Shown one piece after another: positions 1 through 12,557 of a stretch of DNA of 23,486 nucleotides. Each line of letters starts with the position of its first letter. The first letter of the stretch is position 1. The stretch comes from Bacillota bacterium. GTDB taxonomy: Bacteria > Bacillota > Clostridia > DSM-8532. Location: assembly GCA_023440865.1 (NCBI GenBank), contig JAEXRM010000060.1:1-23486 (forward strand), given 5' to 3'. The notes under the pieces are model-generated. The model made no database searches, was not told where the DNA came from, and saw nothing but the letters and a program-made list of their open reading frames with translations. The position numbers and the translations under genes were made by a program.

Positions 1-1
1 C

Positions 2-2392
2 TATATGCGTTTCGCCGCCCATCCGCCCATCCTGGTGGACCTTGCGGGCGTCGAGACGGTGGCGCTTGATGCGGGCGAAGGCTTCGAAGCCTTCGCTTCG
101 GCCGTCCACCGGGTCATCGGCGATGCCGGCCGTGAGGCCTTCTATGTCTTCGACTCGCTGTCCGAACTGCAGGCGGCCTGGTCGACCGATTTGATGGTTG
201 GCAACTTTTTCGCCGTCACCTGTCCCTACCTGTACGAGCTCGACACCATCGCCTACTTTTGCCTGCTGCGCGGCATCCACGCCGCGGATGCCGTCGCGCG
301 CATCCGCGAGACCACACAGCTGTTCCTCAACGTGATGCACGGCACGCAGGGGCTTGTGTTCCAACCGGTGAAGGTCTGGCAACGCCATGCGCCGACGATG
401 TTTCTGCCCCATGTGGAGAAGGACGGCCTCATGATGCCGGTCACGGACGGCCTCTACCACGGCTGGAGCCTGACCCGCCCCATCGCCGCCACGATGGACT
501 ACTGGGACAAGACCTTTCTTGAAGCGGAGAACGCCATGAACGGCGCGGCGCCGCCCGAGCAGCTCGAAACCATGAAAAACCGGTTCTGCCGGCTGCTGCT
601 GGGACGCGACCCCCGCATCCTCGACCTGGCGGAACGCCACCTGCTGCTGGGCGACCTGATCGAGATCCGGCATCGCATGGTCGGCACGGGTTTCATCGGC
701 GGCAAGGCGGTCGGCATGCTGCTGGCCCGCAAGATTGCCGCGGGCATCGACACGAACGGCCTGTTCGGCGTGGACCTGCAGAGCGATTCGCTGTACGTGG
801 GCTCGGATGTCTTCCAGACCTTCCTGATCCACAACGGCCTGTGGCGGCTCCATATCCGGCAGGAGTCGGACGAGGGTTTCTTCGCCTTGGCCGACGAGCT
901 GCGGGAACGCATCCTCCGGGGCGTGTTTCCCCCCTTCATCCGGTCCCAGTTCCAGCAGGCGCTCGACATGTTCGGCCAGACGCCGGTCATCGTCCGTTCC
1001 AGCAGCCTGCTGGAGGATGGATACGGCAATGCCTTCGCCGGCAAGTACCAGAGCGTGTTCTGCGCCAACCAGGCCTCGCCGGAGGACAGGCTGACCCAGT
1101 TCGAGGACGCGGTCCGCACCGTGTACGCCTCCACCGTCGACCGCAGCGCGTTGGTGTATCGTCACGAACGCGGGCTCGCGGGTCTGGCCGAGCAGATGTC
1201 CATCCTGGTGCAGCGGGTCTCCGGCGCCCTGCATGGACGCTACCACTTCCCGCTCGCGGCGGGCGTCGGCTTGTCGTACAGCGCCTACACCTGGCATCCG
1301 GACATGGATCCCGCTGACGGCATGCTGCGCATCGTGGCGGGCCTCGGCACGCGCGCGGTCGACCGCACGGACCGCGATTACACGCGCATCGTCGCCCTCG
1401 GGCTGCCCGATGTGGAACCCGGCATGGGTCAGGAGCGGGGCGGCAGCCAGCGCATGATGGACGTGCTCGATCTCGAGCGGAACGAGTGGCGCACCATACC
1501 GGTGTCCCACGCGGTGGACAAGACGCGGCCCGCGGAACGGCACCTCGTGTTCGGACGCGATCATGCAGCCGAGGCGCGGGCGCGCGAGGTGGGCCTGAAG
1601 ATCGACACCATCCCGGTGGCGGACTTTACCGGCCTGTTCCGCGATTCGGACTTCCTTGCCGGCATGCGCATCATGCTGCAGGGGCTGGAGGCGGCGTACA
1701 GCAATCCGGTGGATGTGGAGTTTACGGTGAACCTGCATGGGGGCAGACCCCATGTCGTGCTGGTGCAATGCCGCCCGCTGCAGACCTTCCGGGCTGCCGA
1801 CGCCGCGATGCCGGACACGGTTCCGGCTGACAGGCTGCTGTTCCGGCTTGGCGCGGGCTGCTTCCTCGGCGGCGGCCAGCCCGACCTGTTCCTGCATGAT
1901 GTGGTGATGGTCGAGCCGGAGGCCTATGCCGCCTTGCCGATACCGGACCGATACCAGCTGGCGCGTCTGCTTGGCCGGATCAATGAGCGCCTGCGGGCGG
2001 AAAAGGGACGGAATGCGATGCTGATCGTACCCGGCCGGTGCGGCACCTCGACACCCTCGCTCGGCGTGCCGGTGCGTTTCTCCGAAATCAACGAGTACCG
2101 GTGCATCTGCGAAATGGAATATGCCACCTCGGGCATGGTGCCCGAGCTTTCGTTCGGCAGCCATTTCTTTCAGGACCTGGTGGAGAGCCGCATCTTTTAT
2201 GGCGCGATTGTCCGCCGGGAGGACAGCGCCTTCCAGGAAACGCTGCTGCGTGCGCGGGAAAACCGCCTGACCGCCCTGCTGCCGGATGCGGAAGGCTGGC
2301 AGGACCGCATCCGGGTGACTTCCTTCGATCCGCCGCTGTGGCTGGTGTCGAGCCCGAAGGCGCAGCAGGCGGTGTGCTGGCAAAAAGGGTAG
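2..2392 (+). CDS. PEP/pyruvate-binding domain protein (PPDK N-domain family), 5' truncated by window edge
   Basis: The product belongs to the group related to the nucleotide-binding N-terminal half of pyruvate phosphate dikinase and PEP synthase. Counting from the Met at base 5, a glycine-rich GTGFIGGKAVGM segment lies near residues 227-238. A VIVRSSSLLEDGYGNAFAGK segment lies near 328-347 and matches the VRSS..ED...FAG signature of that fold. A closing VVLVQCRPLQT motif lies near 583-594. After it come about 200 residues with no phosphohistidine swivel domain and no PEP TIM barrel, so a full dikinase reaction is unlikely from this chain alone. The reading frame stays open to the window edge (Tyr codon at 2-4). 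From memory, family members run on upstream of the segment YMRFAAHPP, so the real start is probably outside the window and Met at base 5 is internal. No ribosome binding site can be checked. Function in the cell is unknown to me. Confidence 0.8.
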   Translation, partial: YMRFAAHPPILVDLAGVETVALDAGEGFEAFASAVHRVIGDAGREAFYVFDSLSELQAAWSTDLMVGNFFAVTCPYLYELDTIAYFCLLRGIHAADAVARIRETTQLFLNVMHGTQGLVFQPVKVWQRHAPTMFLPHVEKDGLMMPVTDGLYHGWSLTRPIAATMDYWDKTFLEAENAMNGAAPPEQLETMKNRFCRLLLGRDPRILDLAERHLLLGDLIEIRHRMVGTGFIGGKAVGMLLARKIAAGIDTNGLFGVDLQSDSLYVGSDVFQTFLIHNGLWRLHIRQESDEGFFALADELRERILRGVFPPFIRSQFQQALDMFGQTPVIVRSSSLLEDGYGNAFAGKYQSVFCANQASPEDRLTQFEDAVRTVYASTVDRSALVYRHERGLAGLAEQMSILVQRVSGALHGRYHFPLAAGVGLSYSAYTWHPDMDPADGMLRIVAGLGTRAVDRTDRDYTRIVALGLPDVEPGMGQERGGSQRMMDVLDLERNEWRTIPVSHAVDKTRPAERHLVFGRDHAAEARAREVGLKIDTIPVADFTGLFRDSDFLAGMRIMLQGLEAAYSNPVDVEFTVNLHGGRPHVVLVQCRPLQTFRAADAAMPDTVPADRLLFRLGAGCFLGGGQPDLFLHDVVMVEPEAYAALPIPDRYQLARLLGRINERLRAEKGRNAMLIVPGRCGTSTPSLGVPVRFSEINEYRCICEMEYATSGMVPELSFGSHFFQDLVESRIFYGAIVRREDSAFQETLLRARENRLTALLPDAEGWQDRIRVTSFDPPLWLVSSPKAQQAVCWQKG

Positions 2393-2451
2393 GCGCGGTT
2401 GGACTTTGCGGGCAGGATGCTTCCCGGGTGGGGGCGCGTGCGCTTGCGCGG

Positions 2452-2515
2452 ACAGGGGGCCAGCCGGCTCCCGCGTTTCTGCGGGAGTGCTCCTTGCGCC
2501 GGCAGATCCCCCTGT
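2452..2515 (+). other. Nested inverted repeat downstream of the PEP-binding gene
   Basis: An outer 8-bp arm (2452-2459, ACAGGGGG) pairs with 2508-2515 (CCCCCTGT). A GCCGGC pair (2463-2468 with 2498-2503) lies inside it. An inner 7-bp hairpin pairs CTCCCGC at 2468-2474 with GCGGGAG at 2481-2487. It lies 60 bases after the stop codon of the upstream gene. No T-run follows it on the plus strand, so it may be a structured 3' end or a weak terminator rather than a classical intrinsic one. Confidence 0.45.
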
Positions 2516-2573
2516 GAGATCTGCATCCTTTCCATGGGAAGCGCCTTCCCGCAAAGCGCAATCCGGATAAATG

Positions 2574-2616
2574 GAAAAAAAGAAACGGGCTGCTTCCCGA
2601 AGGAGGCAGCCCGTTT
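2574..2616 (-). terminator. Rho-independent terminator of gdhA
   Basis: Read on the minus strand, a 15-bp stem (AAACGGGCTGC plus four further pairs) closes on a UUCG tetraloop in C-UUCG-G context. It is followed by a T-run (CTTTTTTT). It starts 25 bases after the gdhA stop codon. Strong stem, stable tetraloop and T-run together make this a confident call. Confidence 0.9.
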
Positions 2617-2640
2617 GAGAGAGTCTTGATGTGGCTTGGA

Positions 2641-3978
2641 TCAATAGCACACGCCCTGGGCGAGCATGGCCTTGGCGACCTTCATGAAACCGGCGACGTT
2701 CGCGCCGAGCACGAGGTTGTCCGGATCGCCGAACTCGGCGGCGGCGCCTGCGGCACTCTTGTAGATGCTGACCATGATGCTCTTGAGCTTGGCGTCGACT
2801 TCCTCGAAGCTCCAGGACAGACGCAGGCTGTTCTGGGACATCTCGAGGCCGGAGGTGGCCACGCCGCCGGCGTTTGCCGCCTTGGCGGGACCATAGATGG
2901 TCTTGTTCCTGAGGAACACTTCGACGGCTTCGGGCGTGGAGGGCATGTTCGCGCCCTCGCCGACGGCGAAGCAGCCATTCTTGACCAGCAGCTCGGCATC
3001 CGCGCCATTGAGCTCGTTCTGGGTGGCGCAGGGCAGGGCGATGTCGCAGGGGATCGACCAGATGCCGGCGCAGCCTTCATGGTACTCGGCGGTCGGGTGG
3101 TGCTGCACATACTCGCTGATGCGGCCGCGCTGCACTTCCTTGATCAGCTGCACGGTGTCGAGGTTGACACCGTTCTTGTCGAAGATGTAGCCGTTGGAGT
3201 CGGACAGCGCGACAACCTTGGCGCCGAGCTCGGTGGCCTTCTGCGTGGCATAGATGGCCACGTTGCCGGAACCGGAGATGACGGTGGTGGCGCCCTTGAA
3301 GGACTTGCCCTTCGCCTTCATCGCTTCGTCCATGAAGTAGCACAGGCCATAGCCGGTGGCTTCGGTACGGGCAAGGGAGCCGCCGTACGGGATGCCCTTG
3401 CCGGTGAGGACGCCGGTGAACTCGTTGCGCAGCTTCTTGTACATGCCGTACATGTAGCCGATTTCGCGGCCGCCCACGCCGATGTCGCCGGCCGGGACGT
3501 CCGTGTCGGGACCGATGTGCCGTGCGAGCTCGAACATGAAGCTCTGGCAGAAGCGCATGATCTCCATGTCGGACTTGCCCTTGGGATCGAAGTCGGAACC
3601 GCCCTTGCCGCCGCCCATGGGGAGGGGGGTGAGGGAGTTCTTCAGGATCTGCTCGAAGCCGAGGAACTTGATGATGCCGAGGTTGACGGAGGGATGGAAG
3701 CGCAGGCCGCCCTTGTAGGGTCCAATGGCGCTGTTGAACTGGACGCGGAAGCCGCGGTTGACCTGCACCTTGCCGGCATCGTCGACCCACGGCACGCGGA
3801 ACATGATCTGGCGTTCCGGTTCGACGATGCGGTCGAAGATGCCCGCCTTGACGAACTCTGGATACTTTTCGGCCACGGGTTCGAGGGATTCGAGCACTTC
3901 CATGACGGCCTGATGAAATTCGACTTCTCCGGGATTGCGTTTGACGACGGCTTCATAGACAGGTGTCAAGAGTTTCAT
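2641..3978 (-). CDS. gdhA: NADP-type glutamate dehydrogenase
   Basis: This enzyme catalyses reductive amination of 2-oxoglutarate with ammonium to glutamate; hexameric and cytosolic in the family. The 445-residue length is standard. Visible motifs are GPYKGGLRFHPSVN in the substrate site, PMGGGKGGSDFDPKGKS with the catalytic Lys at residue 125, DVPAGDIGVGGREIGYMYG with the catalytic Asp, and SGSGNVAIYA as the start of the dinucleotide-binding fold. NADP rather than NAD use is inferred from overall similarity to the bacterial biosynthetic (GdhA) type. The ATG at 3978 is preceded by GAGGAGG six bases upstream. It is a single-gene unit with its own promoter, a structured leader of about 210 bases, and a strong terminator. 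Together with glnA and gltBD nearby, it gives the cell both the low-affinity and high-affinity routes of ammonium assimilation. Confidence 0.97.
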   Translation of the reverse strand: MKLLTPVYEAVVKRNPGEVEFHQAVMEVLESLEPVAEKYPEFVKAGIFDRIVEPERQIMFRVPWVDDAGKVQVNRGFRVQFNSAIGPYKGGLRFHPSVNLGIIKFLGFEQILKNSLTPLPMGGGKGGSDFDPKGKSDMEIMRFCQSFMFELARHIGPDTDVPAGDIGVGGREIGYMYGMYKKLRNEFTGVLTGKGIPYGGSLARTEATGYGLCYFMDEAMKAKGKSFKGATTVISGSGNVAIYATQKATELGAKVVALSDSNGYIFDKNGVNLDTVQLIKEVQRGRISEYVQHHPTAEYHEGCAGIWSIPCDIALPCATQNELNGADAELLVKNGCFAVGEGANMPSTPEAVEVFLRNKTIYGPAKAANAGGVATSGLEMSQNSLRLSWSFEEVDAKLKSIMVSIYKSAAGAAAEFGDPDNLVLGANVAGFMKVAKAMLAQGVCY

Positions 3979-4011
3979 GGCGCATCCTCCTCAAGGTGTG
4001 ATGTGGAACAC

Positions 4012-4188
4012 GTGGACTCCGGGGAGGCGCCGGAGCCACAGACAGGGTTTCGTCCGGTTTTTGACAACCGGAGGCACGCATTGCCGCGCGCCATAACCTG
4101 CCTGCATGCCATCCATACGCCACCCCATTGTGGCGGATCAAAACAAAGGTGCTTCGCGGGCTTCCGTGCGAGGGGTAGCCCGCGAAAC
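4012..4188 (-). promoter_or_regulatory. Structured 5' leader of gdhA with several hairpins
   Basis: On the minus strand the transcript should begin near 4189 and immediately enter a hairpin: TTCGCGGGCT (plus 4177-4186) pairs with its complement at plus 4153-4162, extendable to 12 bp. It is followed by a T-rich stretch (CCTTTGTTTTG, plus 4139-4149), so it resembles an attenuator or a 5' protective stem. Next come a 6-bp hairpin with hexaloop AATGGG (4118-4135), a 7-bp hairpin with a 6-base loop (4053-4072), and a roughly 10-bp bulged hairpin (4012-4039) just before the ribosome binding site. I recognise no named riboswitch. Regulation by RNA structure is an inference from the density of stems. 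Confidence 0.55.
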
Positions 4189-4195
4189 TACGGAT

Positions 4196-4224
4196 ATCAT
4201 ACCAGTTGGCAGATTGGAATGCAA
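4196..4224 (-). promoter_or_regulatory. Sigma70-type promoter of gdhA
   Basis: On the minus strand a -35 box TTGCAT (plus 4219-4224) and a -10 box TATGAT (plus 4196-4201) are separated by 17 bases. It lies between the dapL terminator and gdhA, about 215 bases before the gdhA start codon, so gdhA is transcribed independently of dapFL. Confidence 0.8.
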
Positions 4225-4244
4225 GAAAGAAATGTGAAAGCTGC

Positions 4245-4289
4245 AAAAAGAATCGGCACCTCCGGAAGCCAGCGCCACCGGGGATGCCG
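4245..4289 (-). terminator. Rho-independent terminator of dapF-dapL
   Basis: On the minus strand CGGCATCCCCGG (plus 4278-4289) pairs with CCGGAGGTGCCG (plus 4254-4265), 12 positions with one mismatch and a G-T pair. It is followed by ATTCTTTTT. It begins about 20 bases after the dapL stop codon. Confidence 0.88.
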
Positions 4290-4310
4290 ATCGATGGTGA
4301 GCCTGTCGCA

Positions 4311-5531
4311 TCACAGGCGGGTGAGACGCTCCACGGCCTCCGCCGTGCGCTCGGCGCTGCCGAAGCCGGTGAGGCGGAAGAAACCCTCGCCGCGGGAACC
4401 GAATCCGGAGCCCGGCGTACCGACGAGGTGCAGCTTGTTCAGCAGGGTGTCGAAGAATTCCCAGGAGGTCATGCCTTCCGGCACGGCAAGCCAGACATAC
4501 GGGGCGTTGACGCCACCCCACACGCGGTAACCGGCCTTGGCGAAGGTGGCGCGCAGGCTGCCCGCGTTGTTGAGGTAGCCGTCGATGCGTTCGCGGCACT
4601 CCGCCTGCCCCTGGGGCGTGAACAGCGCCTCCGCGCCTTTCTGCACGATGTACGGCACGCCGTTGTACTTCGTCGTCTGCCGGCGCAGCCACATCTTGCG
4701 CAGATTCAGCGTTCCGCCCGCGCCATCCGAGACCTCGAGCTCCTTGGGGACGACCGTGTAGGCGCAGCGCAGGCCCGTGAAGCCGGCCGTCTTGGAGAAG
4801 CTGCGGAACTCCACGGCGCAGCGCCGGGCGCCGGGAATCTCGTAGATGCTGTGGGGAATGCCGTCCTCGCGGATGAAGGATTCATAGGCCGCGTCGAACA
4901 GGATGACCGTGCCGTTCTCCAGCGCGTAGTCCACCCATGCCTTGAGCTGGGATTTCGTCATGGCCACACCGGTCGGATTGTTCGGGGAGCACAGGTACAG
5001 GATGTCGAGTTTTTCCGTGGGGACGCGGGGGACGAAGTCCTCCCCGGGGAAGCAGGGCATGAGGGTCAGGTTCTCGAAACCGCCGGGCAGCGGCGCGCCG
5101 AAGTTGCCCGCCATGACGTTGCTGTCGTAGTAGACGGGATAGACCGGATCGGGCACACCGATGCGGTTTCCTTTTCCGAACAGGTCGGTGAAGTTCGCGG
5201 TGTCGCTCTTGGCGCCGTCGCTGATGAAGATCTCGTCCGGCGCGATGTCGCAGCCGCGGGCGGCGAAATCGTGCGCGGCGATGGCCTCTCGCAGGAACGC
5301 ATAGCCTTCGTACGGGCCGTAGCCCTGGAAGGTCTCCGCGGCACCCATCTCGTCGACCGCGCCGTGCAGGGCCGCCACGACGGACGGCGGCAGGGGGCGT
5401 GTGACGTCCCCGATGCCCATGCGGATGATGTCCGCCTCGGGATGTGCGCTCTTGAAGGCTTCCACGCGCTTCGCGATTTCGGCGAACAGATAGTTTTCCT
5501 TCAGGTTGAGAAAATTGCGGTTGCCGTTCAT
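4311..5531 (-). CDS. dapL: LL-diaminopimelate aminotransferase
   Basis: This PLP enzyme converts tetrahydrodipicolinate directly to LL-diaminopimelate with glutamate as amino donor, bypassing the acylated dap intermediates. The 406-residue length fits DapL (about 410). The PLP lysine lies in SFSKTAGFTGLR (Lys247). Other class I aminotransferase marks are MGIGDVTRPLPPSVV near the N-terminus, GYGPYEGYAFLREAIA, DGAKSD, PDPVYPVYYDSNVMAG and CSPNNPTG. The frame is open further upstream, but the ATG at 5531 has GGAGG five bases before it and begins with the family-like MNGNRNFLNLKENYLFAEI. It follows dapF by 38 bases and the two probably share one transcript that ends at the terminator at 4245-4289. 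Its product is the substrate of DapF, which supports the operon reading. Confidence 0.95.
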   Translation of the reverse strand: MNGNRNFLNLKENYLFAEIAKRVEAFKSAHPEADIIRMGIGDVTRPLPPSVVAALHGAVDEMGAAETFQGYGPYEGYAFLREAIAAHDFAARGCDIAPDEIFISDGAKSDTANFTDLFGKGNRIGVPDPVYPVYYDSNVMAGNFGAPLPGGFENLTLMPCFPGEDFVPRVPTEKLDILYLCSPNNPTGVAMTKSQLKAWVDYALENGTVILFDAAYESFIREDGIPHSIYEIPGARRCAVEFRSFSKTAGFTGLRCAYTVVPKELEVSDGAGGTLNLRKMWLRRQTTKYNGVPYIVQKGAEALFTPQGQAECRERIDGYLNNAGSLRATFAKAGYRVWGGVNAPYVWLAVPEGMTSWEFFDTLLNKLHLVGTPGSGFGSRGEGFFRLTGFGSAERTAEAVERLTRL

Positions 5532-5569
5532 GTCATCCTCCCGGGTCCGTCGATGTGATGCGGGGAAGC

Positions 5570-6397
5570 CTACAGCTCGATCTCCCCTTGAAATACGGTT
5601 TGTGCGGGGCCGGTCATCCAGATGCCGTCCGCCTTCCATTCGATGACCAGATCGCCTCCCAGCAGATGGACGGTGCAGCATTTCTCAACCATTCCCAGCC
5701 GCATGGCCGCCGCCGCGGAGGCGCAGGCGCCGGTGCCGCAGGCCAGGGTTTCCCCGCTGCCCCGCTCCAGCACACGCATGCGGAGATTGTGCCGGTCGAG
5801 CACTTCGATGAACTCCACATTGACGCTGTCAGGAAACATCGGAAGGCGTTGAATCTGTGTGCCGGCCGCCTCGACGGGAAACCCGTCCGTGGTTGGCACG
5901 AACGTGACCGCGTGCGGATTGCCCATCGACACGCAGTGCAGGGGGTAGACCTGTCCGTCGACCGTGACCGGCACCGGAAAGGACCTGCCCAGCATCTCCT
6001 CGTATGCCGTTTCGTCGGAAAACCCGGGCTGGCCCATCCACACTGTCACGCTTGCGACCAGTCCGTCATCGCCGGTTCGCAGGAACAGTTGGCGGATGCC
6101 GGCGAGGGTCTCGACGGAGATTTCCTTCTTGCGTGTGAGTCCGTGGTCATACACATACTTGGCGACACAGCGGATGCCGTTGCCGCACATCCTCGCCTCG
6201 GAGCCGTCCGCGTTGAAGACACGCATGCGGAAGTCGGCCTCCTCCGAGGGCAGGATGAGGATCAGGCCGTCGCTGCCGATGCCGAAATGGCGGTCGCTGA
6301 CACGGACGGATACCGCCGCCGGATCCGGAACCCATTCGGAGAAGCCGTCGACGTAGACGTAGTCGTTGCCGATGCCGTGCATTTTCGTGAATTTCAT
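5570..6397 (-). CDS. dapF: Diaminopimelate epimerase
   Basis: This cofactor-independent racemase interconverts LL- and meso-diaminopimelate for lysine and peptidoglycan synthesis. The 275-residue length is typical. The N-terminus MKFTKMHGIGNDYVYVDG is the family signature. The two catalytic cysteines are seen at Cys71 (ARMCGNGIRC) and Cys220 (TLACGTGACAS). The ATG at 6397 is preceded by CCGGAGG at good spacing. It is the first gene of a two-gene unit with dapL, 38 bases downstream, and has its own promoter just upstream. No oddities seen. Confidence 0.97.
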   Translation of the reverse strand: MKFTKMHGIGNDYVYVDGFSEWVPDPAAVSVRVSDRHFGIGSDGLILILPSEEADFRMRVFNADGSEARMCGNGIRCVAKYVYDHGLTRKKEISVETLAGIRQLFLRTGDDGLVASVTVWMGQPGFSDETAYEEMLGRSFPVPVTVDGQVYPLHCVSMGNPHAVTFVPTTDGFPVEAAGTQIQRLPMFPDSVNVEFIEVLDRHNLRMRVLERGSGETLACGTGACASAAAAMRLGMVEKCCTVHLLGGDLVIEWKADGIWMTGPAQTVFQGEIEL

Positions 6398-6453
6398 GCG
6401 CGCCTCCGGAGGATAGGGTCGTATTAAACAATACTACTAAAAGACCTGCGTAA

Positions 6454-6482
6454 ATCTTACCAGATACCGGTCAGCCGGTCAA
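6454..6482 (-). promoter_or_regulatory. Sigma70-type promoter of dapF-dapL
   Basis: On the minus strand TTGACC (plus 6477-6482) and TAAGAT (plus 6454-6459) are 17 bases apart. This is close to consensus and about 57 bases before the dapF start codon. A small 5-bp hairpin (6485-6499) lies just upstream of the -35 box but has no T-run, so no convincing terminator separates gltD from this promoter. Confidence 0.82.
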
Positions 6483-6519
6483 CCCCTGGTTTCGCCAGGC
6501 ATTCCGCTGCCTCCGGGTG

Positions 6520-6552
6520 GCCTGCGCCGCCTACTTCCCGTCTGCCTGCGCC
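6520..6552. repeat. Degenerate copy of a gltD 3'-end segment
   Basis: The 33 bases at 6520-6552 match 6597-6629 (inside the end of gltD) at 29 positions, offset by 77 bases. The gltD copy encodes AEADGKKAAQA near the C-terminus. The outside copy, read on the minus strand, gives AQADGK, a stop, then AAQA. It lies just past the gltD stop codon, so it looks like a decayed local duplication of the gene end. Confidence 0.6.
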
Positions 6553-6565
6553 GGCATGGGCGGGC

Positions 6566-7999
6566 TCAGCCCCCGAGACCAAGGTATGACGCGGCGGCCT
6601 GCGCCGCCTTCTTTCCGTCGGCCTCCGCCCGCACGACAAGACTCTGTCCGGTCCGCATGTCACCCGCATAGAAGAACCTGGGGTTCGCCGTGGTGTGCTT
6701 TGCACGGTCCGGATCGATGCCCAGTGCTTCCGGCAGGTAGGTCTCCGCGCCGACGAAACCCATGGCGATCAGCACGTCGGTCGCCGGCTGCATGCGCCTG
6801 GTCGATTCGACAGGCTTGGGGAGCCGGCGTCCGTCCTCGGTCACCCATTCCACCTGGACGGTCTCGATGCCGGTGACGCCGTTGTCGTCGCCCCGGATGG
6901 ACAGCGCGGTGATCTCAAAGGTGCGCGGGTCGCGCCCGAACAGGTATATGGCCTCCTTCTGGCCGTAGTCCGTTTTCATCACGAAGGGCCAGCGCGGCCA
7001 GGGATTGCTTGCGGCGCGTGTTTCCGGGGATGGCGGCATGATTTCGAGCTGCACGACCGAATCGGCGCCCATGCGGATGGAGGTGGCGACGCAATCGTTG
7101 CCCGTATCGCCACCGCCGATGACGACCACCTTGTGGCCGGCAAGTGGCTTGTCTTCTGTGTCGCCGGCCACGACCCGCCGGGTCGCATCCGCGAGGAAGG
7201 GCACGGCGAACCGGACACCGGGAAGGTTTCGGCCGGTGACGGTCAGGTCGCGGGGTTGTCCGGCACCACCGGCAAGGATGACGGCGTCATACCGGTCGAG
7301 CTCGGCGACGGGCAGATCGCGTCCGACATCGGTGTTGCACACGAAATGGATGCCTTCGGCGCGCAGCACGTCGATTTTTCGCGCCAGCAGGTCCTTGGGC
7401 AGCTTCATGTTGGGGATGCCGAACATCAGCAGGCCGCCCGGCGCCTCGGACTTCTCGAACACCGTCACGGAACACCCCATGCGGTTGAGGTGGATGGCGG
7501 CCGTCAAACCGGCCGGCCCGGAACCGACGACGGCCACGGTCCTGCCGTTGCGTACGGCCGGCGGATGGGGCTTGACCCATCCCTTCTCCCAGGCCAGATC
7601 GCTGAGGTAGCGCTCAATCTCGCGGATGGCAACCGGTTCCCCGTTCAGGCCGGCCGTGCACGAGCCCTCGCACAGGGCGGGGCAGACACGGGAGGTGAAC
7701 TCGTGCAGCGGATTGGTTTTCTCCAGACGACGGAAGGCCTCCTCGTGACGACCCCGGTAGACGAGGTCGTTCCATTCCGGAATGAGATTGCCGATCGTGC
7801 AGCCCGACGAGACGCCCTGCCAGGTCACACCGCCGTGGCAGAACGGGACGCCGCAATTCATGCAGCGGGCCGCCTGCTCCTTCGCGCCGGCCTCGTCGAG
7901 GGTGGGGTGGAATTCGTCCCAGTTGCGGATGCGTTCCCCGCAGGGGCGTTCTTCCGCCAGCCTGCGGTCATAGTCCATGAAGCCTGTCGATTTTCCCAT
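6566..7999 (-). CDS. gltD: Glutamate synthase, small (beta) subunit
   Basis: This subunit takes electrons from NADPH through FAD and passes them to the GltB subunit. The 477-residue chain starts with an Fe-S cysteine domain: C46-x2-C49-x4-C54, then C106-x3-C110-x3-C114. Next comes an FAD fold VVGSGPAG (157-164) and a pyridine nucleotide fold VVIGGGDTGND (292-302). The end VVRAEADGKKAAQAAASYLG is typical of the family. The ATG at 7999 is chosen over upstream in-frame codons because GGGAGGAG sits five bases before it and MGKSTGFMDYDR matches family N-termini. It lies 76 bases after gltB and is almost certainly cotranscribed with it. Proteins of this fold also serve as NfnB-like or other oxidoreductase subunits, but the adjacent gltB settles the assignment. 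Confidence 0.95.
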   Translation of the reverse strand: MGKSTGFMDYDRRLAEERPCGERIRNWDEFHPTLDEAGAKEQAARCMNCGVPFCHGGVTWQGVSSGCTIGNLIPEWNDLVYRGRHEEAFRRLEKTNPLHEFTSRVCPALCEGSCTAGLNGEPVAIREIERYLSDLAWEKGWVKPHPPAVRNGRTVAVVGSGPAGLTAAIHLNRMGCSVTVFEKSEAPGGLLMFGIPNMKLPKDLLARKIDVLRAEGIHFVCNTDVGRDLPVAELDRYDAVILAGGAGQPRDLTVTGRNLPGVRFAVPFLADATRRVVAGDTEDKPLAGHKVVVIGGGDTGNDCVATSIRMGADSVVQLEIMPPSPETRAASNPWPRWPFVMKTDYGQKEAIYLFGRDPRTFEITALSIRGDDNGVTGIETVQVEWVTEDGRRLPKPVESTRRMQPATDVLIAMGFVGAETYLPEALGIDPDRAKHTTANPRFFYAGDMRTGQSLVVRAEADGKKAAQAAASYLGLGG

Positions 8000-8075
8000 G
8001 GGTCTCCTCCCGTCCAGCGGATCCGGCCGTTGCGCCCTGTCGGACACGTCAACCGGTTGGATCCGCATCCATCTC

Positions 8076-12557
<4,482 letters not shown>

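Noticed and set aside
2626..4530. Open frame of 634 codons on the plus strand opposite gdhA
   Set aside because: It spans gdhA, its leader, its promoter and the dapL terminator. No recognisable domain; best explained as antisense shadow.
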